Assembly: GCA_029262855.1 (NCBI GenBank)
Contig: JAJCYP010000061.1
Span: 1 to 57,134 of the forward strand
Source: Bacteroidota bacterium
GTDB taxonomy: Bacteria > Bacteroidota > Rhodothermia > Rhodothermales > UBA10348
Reading direction: 5' to 3'
Length of the DNA stretch: 57,134 bases
Program-made: the position numbers and the translations under genes
Shown: positions 50,453-57,134 of the stretch, piece by piece
How the letters are laid out: each line of letters starts with the position of its first letter
How positions within the stretch are numbered: position 1 is the stretch's first letter
Notes under the pieces: model-generated
Database searches by the model: none
What the model saw: the letters and a program-made list of their open reading frames with translations, nothing else
Told to the model about the DNA's origin: nothing

Positions 50453-52599
50453 TGCAGATCGAACAGAATGGCGCGCGAAGTGCTCTGGCCGGTCACCTCA
50501 TCCTTCACGGTCACCGTGATATTCAATTCTCCGCTTCCCTCCCAGGCCTGCAGGTCAATGAGGATCATCCGTTCGGCCGTGCGAGAGGTGCCGGTGGCGC
50601 CGAAGCTGGCCGACGTCCCCTGTGCCTCCTCGCGCCGGAGTGACAGGAAACCGCCTCGCCGCGCATCCCGCTTCACGTCGAATGTCACGGTATACTGCGT
50701 CTGGTCATCCGGCCCGAACGCCAGATGGTACACCTCGAAGGACAGGGCCAGTTGCAAATCGCGGGTGAGGACCCGGAACGGGTAGGGCGTTGGGACGAAG
50801 TCCGCGGGCGCGACATCTGCCAGGGCGGTCATCGGGAGCAGGTCGCTCATTTCCAACTCTCCCGGGTCGGCATTCAACGCCGCAAGGCTGTCGATCCGGG
50901 CCGTGGCCACCCGAAGCTGGGGGCCTCTCTGCGTATGCGAGGCTCCCATCGCATACTGGTCCCACTGCATGGCAATGTGAAAGAGCGCCGTATCTCCGGA
51001 CAGCGTTGTACGCTGAACCGGAATGGCCTCGCCTCGGTCCGGAAGATCGGTGATCATGAACCGGTCCTTGTGGATGACCCGGTCGAGGTATTCCGCATCC
51101 TTCTGGACGGCCGTCATGGTCACCAGGTATCGCCCGCTGTCCGGGTAATTCATGGACTCCATCACCCGTCGCTCCTTGCGGCCTGGGCGCAGACCTCCCG
51201 GTTCGGGACTCCAGTGGACGACCGTTCGCGTCGAACCATCGGGCTCCAGGAAGCGCACGGCCCGATAGCCGACCTCCAGCACACCCTGCTCCGAGAGCGC
51301 CTCCACGTAGACCCGTGGCGTGACCTTCTCCCGGGTGGCAATCGAGGCGTCGTCTTCACTGCGCGACTTCACCATCATGGTCTGGATGAACCGGTCAGGC
51401 TGCTCAATCTGGGTCTGGCCGGTCACGCCACCGGGGCGTGCAGCGAGACTCTGAGACGTCCGATTGGCCATGCGGCCCGGCCCAAACTCGGGCATCTGCA
51501 TGGCATAGTTGTCCACCTCGGCATACCTCATGGCAAAGTCGGGGTGAAGCGGTGACAGCTGGCGAAAAATGTTCTGCATTACGGCGATGGACATGCCGGC
51601 CTTGATGCGTCCGCGATTGCCCGCGCTAAAGCCCGTACGCAACGTGCGCGGTATGAGATCGAGGGTCTCACCGATTCGCCACCGGCTCTTGTCCCGGACG
51701 AAGAGAAACCAGGCCGCCCGGTCAATATGCCCGAACACCCAGAACTCGTTCTGGGGAAAATCGCTCAGGTTTACCACCGCACCCGGCCGATATATGATAT
51801 CGGTGAGCACCGGATCGTCGAAGGTGACCTTGATCTGCTCCTGCGGGGGTCCGTATCGGAGATAGACATCACCGCGGTGGTCGAGTCCAGCCGGGCTCGC
51901 GGGATCCGCATACCTGGACAGCGCCACACCCAATCGCTTCAGGTGCTCCTCCAGTCTCTCGTTGGAGCGCGTCGCCGGAACGGGGTCCTGACTCCGCCAC
52001 CACGTCACAAGCAGAGGCCCGGCGCCCTTCCTGGGCGCCCAGGCATCCACGCCGCCATTGGGGTCCCCCTGGAAGGCATCGCTCATCACCCCCGCCGGTG
52101 CGACGAGGGCCAATTGGGCGACGTACCGCGACAGGATGGCCCGCTCATCGTCATCCAGCAGTGCATCGACGTTGTAGAGCAGGTTGATGTACTGATCCAG
52201 GATTTGAGGCGTCACACGGCCGGGCTCCTCTGGATTGCTCAACGCCTGTACCACGAAGGCATCGGCGAGGCGGACGTCGAAGGAATCGCGCTCCTTCATC
52301 GACTCCACCCCTTCCCTCAGCGTGGCATCGGCGAGTGAGTCACTGGACGCCGCGCGGTATGCACGGCTCAGCCAGTAGGCCACACTGCCATACCGGATCT
52401 CCGACCAGGCCGGGTTCTGGTCGTACACCAGCCGAAAGCGGGTCTGTGCCGTGTCAAGGTCGCCGGCGTCCAGCGCACGACGACCCTCCCGAAACCACGT
52501 CGCCATCTGGTCCTGACTGGACTGCGCGACGACCTCTGATCGCGGGGCCGAACCACACACGATCAACAGGCTGGCCAATATCAGCGCACCGCGGTACAT
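50449..52599 (-). CDS. GWxTD-domain protein
   Basis: 716 residues with an N-terminal signal (MYRGALILASLLIVCGSAP to about VVAQ). An N-terminal TPR-like helical part (about 30-200) is followed by the GWxTD-family segment with LDHRGDVYLRYGPPQEQI (about residue 243). A long beta-rich C-terminal half follows, with LILDL-like strands and DFVPTPYPF. GWxTD proteins are common in Bacteroidota and Acidobacteria; their role is unknown. It is translationally coupled to the MGMT-like gene downstream and follows the two FG-GAP genes by 66 bases. Confidence 0.82.
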   Translation of the reverse strand: MYRGALILASLLIVCGSAPRSEVVAQSSQDQMATWFREGRRALDAGDLDTAQTRFRLVYDQNPAWSEIRYGSVAYWLSRAYRAASSDSLADATLREGVESMKERDSFDVRLADAFVVQALSNPEEPGRVTPQILDQYINLLYNVDALLDDDERAILSRYVAQLALVAPAGVMSDAFQGDPNGGVDAWAPRKGAGPLLVTWWRSQDPVPATRSNERLEEHLKRLGVALSRYADPASPAGLDHRGDVYLRYGPPQEQIKVTFDDPVLTDIIYRPGAVVNLSDFPQNEFWVFGHIDRAAWFLFVRDKSRWRIGETLDLIPRTLRTGFSAGNRGRIKAGMSIAVMQNIFRQLSPLHPDFAMRYAEVDNYAMQMPEFGPGRMANRTSQSLAARPGGVTGQTQIEQPDRFIQTMMVKSRSEDDASIATREKVTPRVYVEALSEQGVLEVGYRAVRFLEPDGSTRTVVHWSPEPGGLRPGRKERRVMESMNYPDSGRYLVTMTAVQKDAEYLDRVIHKDRFMITDLPDRGEAIPVQRTTLSGDTALFHIAMQWDQYAMGASHTQRGPQLRVATARIDSLAALNADPGELEMSDLLPMTALADVAPADFVPTPYPFRVLTRDLQLALSFEVYHLAFGPDDQTQYTVTFDVKRDARRGGFLSLRREEAQGTSASFGATGTSRTAERMILIDLQAWEGSGELNITVTVKDEVTGQSTSRAILFDLQ

Positions 52600-52665
52600 G
52601 AAGAACGTTATCGACTGTGCGGCCCGGAGTTCCGGAAATCTCGCCGGACGGCGTCTCTGATCCTG

Positions 52666-54915
52666 TCAGCGGTGCTCCGGCGCGGACTTCGACAAGGTAA
52701 ACGATGGCAGCGCCAGCGGCTGGAGGTCGCCGCCCTCGACCAATCGATAACTGACCCTTAGAGGAGGTCCAGGCAGAGTCTGGAGCAGCCCGGATGGCCA
52801 GAGAATCTCGATCTCCTCAACGCTGTCCGCCTCTCCCAATCCCACATAGACCCTGAAGCTGGACGCACCGAAACTGCCCCCCGACCCCACGGTCCGGAAG
52901 ATGTCCCGACCACCGGCTCTGACCTTCACCCGCGCCCCAATGGCCGAGCGATTCGACCGGACGCCCTCCAGGCGAAGCGACAGCCAGTTCGGCACCGACA
53001 ACGGATTTTCAAACAGGACGTTGCGGAATATGTCCCCCTCGAAGGCGCCGCCCATGACGGCGTAGACGTCCTGGTCTCCGTCCTGGTCGAGGTCGCCGAA
53101 CGCCACGCCGTGGCCTTTCTGGAGGTGCCCGAATCCGCCCGATTCGGTGACTTCCAGGAACCGCCGTCCGGCGTCGTTCCGGAACATGCGATTCGGCATC
53201 AGGGCCCTGAAATCGGGGTCGCCCGTACCGACGTAGAAGTCGAGCCAGCCATCGCCATCCAGATCCCCGAAGTTGGCGCCCATCGTATACATGACTCGGT
53301 CCAGTCCCGCAGGTCTGGTGCGATCCTCGAAGGTGCCGTCCCCGCGGTTCCGGAAGAGCCGCGGCGGCTCCGCGCGAAATGGCCGGCCGCTGTACTCGTC
53401 TGCGACATCCGCCGCCATCGCCCGCCAGCCGGAGACGAAGAGGTCAGGGTGGCCGTCGTTGTCGTAGTCCCAGAACCAGGTGGGGAACGAGTCGAGGGGC
53501 TCGGTCACGCCGGCCGCCTGAGCCACTTCCTCGAAGGCCCAGCCACTACCCTGGGGTCCGCGATTCAGATGCAGCTGGTTCGGGCCGTAGAGAACCGAGA
53601 CGTAGAGGTCCGGCCGATTGTCGCCATTCACGTCTCCCCAGACGGCACCCTTTACGTAGCCAACGGCCCGCAGGCCCGACGTGGCCGTGACATCCTCGAA
53701 GGTCCCATCGCCCCGATTGCGGAAGAGCTGTGACGGATTAAAACCGGCGTCCGGGTTGGTCTCATTCCCAACGAAAAGATCCACCCAGCCGTCCCCGTCA
53801 TAGTCGGCCCAGGCCGCGGTGTGGGAAGGAAATTCCTCCCCCAGCCCGGCGGCTACGGTGATGTCTGTGAAGTGTCCGCCTCCGTCATTCCTCAGCAGAG
53901 AGTTCGGGTACCCGTGATACAGCCACGCGCCGCGAAGTACGAAAACGTCCGAGTCGCCATCGTTGTCGTAGTCCGCGTGGATCATGTTGAGTCCGGAGAC
54001 AATGCCCTGCAGTCCCGACTCGGGTGTGGCGTCCTGGAACGTGCCGTCTCCCGTGTTCAGGAAGAGCCTGATCGGGTCCCGGAGACCCCAGGAGGTCATC
54101 ATCAGATCCAGGAGTTCATCGCCGTTGAGATCCTCCATCACCACGCCGCCGGAGAGTCCCTCCACATCGACGCCGACCTCCGCGGATCGGTCCACGAACC
54201 GGGGCATCACGAACTCGGACAATGCCGCATCCTCCGGGAGTCGATACCTGGCGGGCACCCCTTCAGGCCACGCTCCGAGGGTCATGTAGGCCACGTTCAG
54301 CAGCCAGCGGCTGTTTCCGTCCTCGGGGTCCAGCTCCAGCAACTCCTCGTAACGGTCGATGGCGTTCCGTGAGCCCCGCGGATTGGTGTGGACACCGTTC
54401 TCGACGATGGGCCAGATGCACCGGTCGGCCCCTGGAGAGTCGATGCAGTTTTCCTGCTCGCCCAGGCGCAGGTACGAGATGGCCAGGAAGTCGAGTACGG
54501 CCAGACGATCTGCGGGCCTGAACACGTTCTCCGGTGCTTGTTCGAACGTCGACAGCACGGCTTCGAAGTCAGCGATGGCACCCTCGCTATCCCCGGCCCG
54601 AAGGCGCTCCTGGCCCAGGTTGATGCGCCAGTACACCCGCTCTCTCGGATCCGGCGGGGGTCCATTGGCGAGGAGTCGGGCCACGCGCGCCTTGTTGGCG
54701 TGGGCGTTGATGGCGGGATTCTGCTCCGTGGAATCGGCAAGGGCGGCCAGGCGGGCGGCCATGGCAGCCGTGCCGTCCATGGAAGCGGCGCCGACCGGGG
54801 TAGCCGCGCCGGGTGGGGCAGCCGCGGAGTCCAGGGCAGCCGCGCCGGACCCGGGCGAGGGCGCATCTCCACCACACCCCACCACGAAGAGCGCTATGAG
54901 CAGCAGGCGAATCAA
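52666..54915 (-). CDS. FG-GAP/ASPIC-UnbV (CRTAC1-like) lipoprotein
   Basis: 749 residues. The TTG at 54915 overlaps the TGA of the upstream gene (TTGA) and gives a perfect lipoprotein signal, IRLLLIALFVVGCG, with Cys 14; no ATG lies nearby. The protein has an Ala/Pro-rich linker, a TPR-like region (about 60-260), then FG-GAP/VCBS repeats with Ca-binding loops (DYDNDGDSDVF, DYDGDGWVDLF, DVNGDNRPDLY, DLDGDGWLDFY). A C-terminal ASPIC/UnbV domain (NWLSLRLEGVRSNRSAIGAR, then VEIEILWPSG-like) follows. Such proteins are thought to be surface beta-propellers for binding or adhesion. It is paired with a similar protein upstream. Confidence 0.85.
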   Translation of the reverse strand: MIRLLLIALFVVGCGGDAPSPGSGAAALDSAAAPPGAATPVGAASMDGTAAMAARLAALADSTEQNPAINAHANKARVARLLANGPPPDPRERVYWRINLGQERLRAGDSEGAIADFEAVLSTFEQAPENVFRPADRLAVLDFLAISYLRLGEQENCIDSPGADRCIWPIVENGVHTNPRGSRNAIDRYEELLELDPEDGNSRWLLNVAYMTLGAWPEGVPARYRLPEDAALSEFVMPRFVDRSAEVGVDVEGLSGGVVMEDLNGDELLDLMMTSWGLRDPIRLFLNTGDGTFQDATPESGLQGIVSGLNMIHADYDNDGDSDVFVLRGAWLYHGYPNSLLRNDGGGHFTDITVAAGLGEEFPSHTAAWADYDGDGWVDLFVGNETNPDAGFNPSQLFRNRGDGTFEDVTATSGLRAVGYVKGAVWGDVNGDNRPDLYVSVLYGPNQLHLNRGPQGSGWAFEEVAQAAGVTEPLDSFPTWFWDYDNDGHPDLFVSGWRAMAADVADEYSGRPFRAEPPRLFRNRGDGTFEDRTRPAGLDRVMYTMGANFGDLDGDGWLDFYVGTGDPDFRALMPNRMFRNDAGRRFLEVTESGGFGHLQKGHGVAFGDLDQDGDQDVYAVMGGAFEGDIFRNVLFENPLSVPNWLSLRLEGVRSNRSAIGARVKVRAGGRDIFRTVGSGGSFGASSFRVYVGLGEADSVEEIEILWPSGLLQTLPGPPLRVSYRLVEGGDLQPLALPSFTLSKSAPEHR

Positions 54916-57134
54916 TCGATGAGTATGCGAAAGACCGAGCCGTCCCTGAGCGAAACGACGGGACTCCCTCTCCAGACGACCGCGTGGTCCTGGTCGCCGT
55001 TCAGCGCCATGGCGCGGTGAGTCCACGCTCCGTCGGTCCACGTCAGGACCAGGCCTGTGCCGGAATCCTGGCGGGCCGTGCCTGCGAGGTTGAAGTCGAA
55101 TACGTTCTGGGAAAGTATGATTTCGACCTGGCCGTCCCCATCGACGTCTGCCACGGCGATACCCTGGCCCGGCGCCCACTGGGCAGGATCGGGGAGGGCC
55201 ACGGCCTCAAACCGGTCTCCCCGATTGAAGAACACGGTCGAGGCCAGTGTCGTGGCCTCGTGAACCGCGGTTCGCGTACCGAAGAGTTTTTCGATGGATG
55301 CCTCCGCGTAGGCATGCCACGTGCTGATTCGACGCCCGAGCATCGGGAGTGCAGAACGCAGCGTGTTGAAGTCTGTGATGGGGCTCCACGCCTTCAGGTC
55401 TGGCCGGTATTCCGCCTCCACCGGGTCTGGGCGGCCGTCGCCGTCGTGGTCATCGAAGTACAGCCTGAGCCTGTGGCCTGCGTCGTCGGGGGCCCCGATC
55501 CGCCCGTATCGAGAGTTCCAGCCCCAGTTGCTGGCAACCAGATCCTGCCGGCCGTCTCCGTCGACATCACCCCAGGCGACGTCCTGCCAGAGGCCGCCGG
55601 TCTGGCTCAGGCCCCAGTTCTCGGTCTGTTCGGTCAGCGTACCATCCGTGTTGATGAACAGCCGGACCGGCCCCCAGTCGGTGGCCACGGCAAGGTCCGG
55701 GTCTCCGTCGCCATCCGCATCGCCGAAATCCGCGCCAGTCACCATGCCCGCTTCGATGGATGCGCCGGGTACGAGGCCCTCAGGCGAGCCGAACAGCAGC
55801 GAACTGGGTTCTGTCTCCGGGTAGCGACCCGCCACGCCGCGTGCGCCGACGAAGGCGTCCTGGGTCCCGTCTCCGTCGACATCCGCCACGGCAAGACTCG
55901 CGGCCCGGGTCTGCTCCAGCGCTATGTCCTGGACGATGCGGCCCGGTTCCAGAACCTGGAGCCTGACGGATCCAGTCGGGCCCGTGACGGCAGCGATGAT
56001 GCGCCGGTCTGCGACTGCGGCGTCTGACCAGGTCACGGGCGAGAGCGGAAGCACGTACTCCCCTCCATGAACGGTCGCTGGCTGCGTGAACGTTCCACCG
56101 ACCACAAGCTCATCCTGACCATCCCCGGTGAGATCGCCGGTGGCGAGGGGGCGACCGGACCCAAGAGGACGCGTGATCAAGGGGTGCCGTTCATTGGCGG
56201 CGGACGGAGTCGGCGGCTTGTTGGGGCCGGCATCTGATTGGGACAGGACAGGCGGGCCGCCCGCGCCCGCGAGCGATTCCGGGACGGCCGGGCGCGGCGT
56301 GGGCGGCCTAGGCCGAGCCGCGCCTGATAACTGAGGCCCGGAGATCTCGTAGAGCCGATTGGGTTTGGCCGTGAAACCACCCCGCGGCCCGTCCCTGCCC
56401 AGGAGACTGACACGCAGGCTGTCGCCGGGCGCCGCAAAGACCAGCAGCGGCTCGCTGCCGGACAGATACTGTCCGCCAATAACCGCCTCCTGAACAGACG
56501 CGCCCACGGACACCCGAAAGCCCCTGCCCGGTGCCGCTTCACCTCCCTGCGCCAGCCTGATCGCGACCCGGGGCTCGCCGGATTGGTTCTCGAAGAGACC
56601 GGCCGGCTCGTTCAACCGATTGGTCACCAGGTCCAGATCGCCATCGCCATCGAAATCCCCCAGGGCCATCCCGTGGGTGATGTCGGCCGCTTCGCCGATC
56701 CCCCAGCCGCCCTCAACCGACTCGAATCGCACGCCCCCGACGTTCCGATAGGCCGCATTCGGCAGGTCCAGTCGCGGATAGTCCAGAATCAGCCGCCGGA
56801 AATCGTCCACACTGCCGACCCGGCGGATGGCCTCCCGCTCGCGCGACTGGGCATCGACGTCCTGAACGTCGAAGGAATGGCCGGTGGACACCATCAGATC
56901 ATCCCATCCGTCCAGGTCAACGTCCAGGAAAAGGCCGGACCAGGACCACTCGGTTGCCGCAACACCCCAGGCCCAGGCAACATCGGCATAGCTCCGCTCC
57001 CGCAGGCTGCCGCCCGCCCAGGCATCCCCTCCCAGGTAGAGCGCGTTCTGCATGTACTGGGGAACGCCTGCCGGGTCGGGAGGCGCTGCCGTGCCCGCCT
57101 GGAAGCGGCTCCGCATCGGGTCCGGACTGCGCAT
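54912..57134 (-). CDS. FG-GAP/CRTAC1-like protein (5' end beyond window)
   Basis: At least 740 residues; the reading frame is still open at the window edge, so the true N-terminus is missing. FG-GAP/VCBS loops recur (DVDLDGWDDLM, DFDGDGDLDLV, DVDGDGTQDAF, DADGDGDPDLA, DVDGDGRQDLV). An ASPIC/UnbV-like segment lies in the first third (RVAIRLAQGGE, VSVGASVQEAVIGGQYLSG). A Pro/Ala-rich linker separates the two propeller halves at about residues 270-310. It probably belongs to the same surface-protein family as the gene downstream, to which it is coupled by the TTGA overlap. In related genomes such genes often accompany SusC/SusD-type genes, which may lie outside the window. Confidence 0.85.
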   Translation of the reverse strand: MRSPDPMRSRFQAGTAAPPDPAGVPQYMQNALYLGGDAWAGGSLRERSYADVAWAWGVAATEWSWSGLFLDVDLDGWDDLMVSTGHSFDVQDVDAQSREREAIRRVGSVDDFRRLILDYPRLDLPNAAYRNVGGVRFESVEGGWGIGEAADITHGMALGDFDGDGDLDLVTNRLNEPAGLFENQSGEPRVAIRLAQGGEAAPGRGFRVSVGASVQEAVIGGQYLSGSEPLLVFAAPGDSLRVSLLGRDGPRGGFTAKPNRLYEISGPQLSGAARPRPPTPRPAVPESLAGAGGPPVLSQSDAGPNKPPTPSAANERHPLITRPLGSGRPLATGDLTGDGQDELVVGGTFTQPATVHGGEYVLPLSPVTWSDAAVADRRIIAAVTGPTGSVRLQVLEPGRIVQDIALEQTRAASLAVADVDGDGTQDAFVGARGVAGRYPETEPSSLLFGSPEGLVPGASIEAGMVTGADFGDADGDGDPDLAVATDWGPVRLFINTDGTLTEQTENWGLSQTGGLWQDVAWGDVDGDGRQDLVASNWGWNSRYGRIGAPDDAGHRLRLYFDDHDGDGRPDPVEAEYRPDLKAWSPITDFNTLRSALPMLGRRISTWHAYAEASIEKLFGTRTAVHEATTLASTVFFNRGDRFEAVALPDPAQWAPGQGIAVADVDGDGQVEIILSQNVFDFNLAGTARQDSGTGLVLTWTDGAWTHRAMALNGDQDHAVVWRGSPVVSLRDGSVFRILID

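Overview
This 57 kb window is a GC-rich (about 60%+), gene-dense bacterial chromosome segment with no sign of phage, insertion sequences, integrons or CRISPR. The gene content points to the Bacteroidota/Rhodothermota lineage, most likely a Rhodothermales-type marine bacterium. Supporting signs are TonB receptors with carboxypeptidase-regulatory N-domains, a protein with a type IX secretion (T9SS)-like C-terminal signal next to a PorV/PorQ-family barrel, DUF4837 and DUF4296 lipoproteins, a GWxTD protein, FG-GAP/ASPIC-UnbV proteins, and a YfiT/YpdA pair suggesting bacillithiol. Many genes have clear Shine-Dalgarno (SD) sequences, unlike many classical Bacteroidetes. The taxonomic placement is inference from gene families.

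Layout. 1-0.9 kb (minus): tRNA-Thr(TGT), Tyr(GTA), Gly(TCC), Thr(GGT) and then tuf, the same order and anticodons as the E. coli tufB operon. 1.0-4.0 kb (minus): queA, ispD, ispF and a DedA membrane protein. 4.1-6.8 kb (plus): a small lipoprotein coupled to a TonB-dependent receptor. 6.9-11.9 kb (minus): tkt, a secreted protein, a Tat-exported amidase, a membrane protein and a YfiT-like DinB protein. 12.1-13.4 kb (minus): VKOR and a DsbA-like protein, a complete disulfide-forming pair. 13.5-24.0 kb (plus): MscS channel, trpE, an unknown gene, trpS, trpG-D-C-F-B-A and two lineage-specific lipoproteins, a full tryptophan biosynthesis operon. 24.0-26.3 kb (minus): aroK and a RecQ-family helicase, divergent from truA. 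26.3-31.7 kb (plus): truA, a kelch-like lipoprotein, a small membrane protein, arginine deiminase, tadA and ypdA. 31.7-42.0 kb (minus): a large TonB receptor, a 1127-residue surface protein with a T9SS-like tail, a PorV-family barrel, then a seven-heme TPR lipoprotein; a structured 630-base non-coding leader lies upstream. 42.7-47.6 kb (minus): tatA-gatA-sucD and engB-serA. 47.8-50.1 kb (plus): adenosine deaminase coupled to aroA. 50.1-57.1 kb (minus): two FG-GAP/ASPIC proteins (the first cut by the window edge), a GWxTD protein and an MGMT-like protein.

The most interesting part is the 33.9-42.7 kb block. A TonB receptor, a secreted surface protein and a PorV-like barrel sit in one transcription unit, with a strong hairpin after each stop codon and several palindromes in the leader. 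I infer that it is a surface uptake module comparable in logic to SusCD but built from other parts. Other points are a recurrent GTAGTTTG box upstream of several genes, a 21-bp-paired hairpin between two tRNAs, TTG starts overlapping upstream stop codons, and a 12-base tandem repeat inserted in ypdA. All calls come from reading the sequence; no database search was run.
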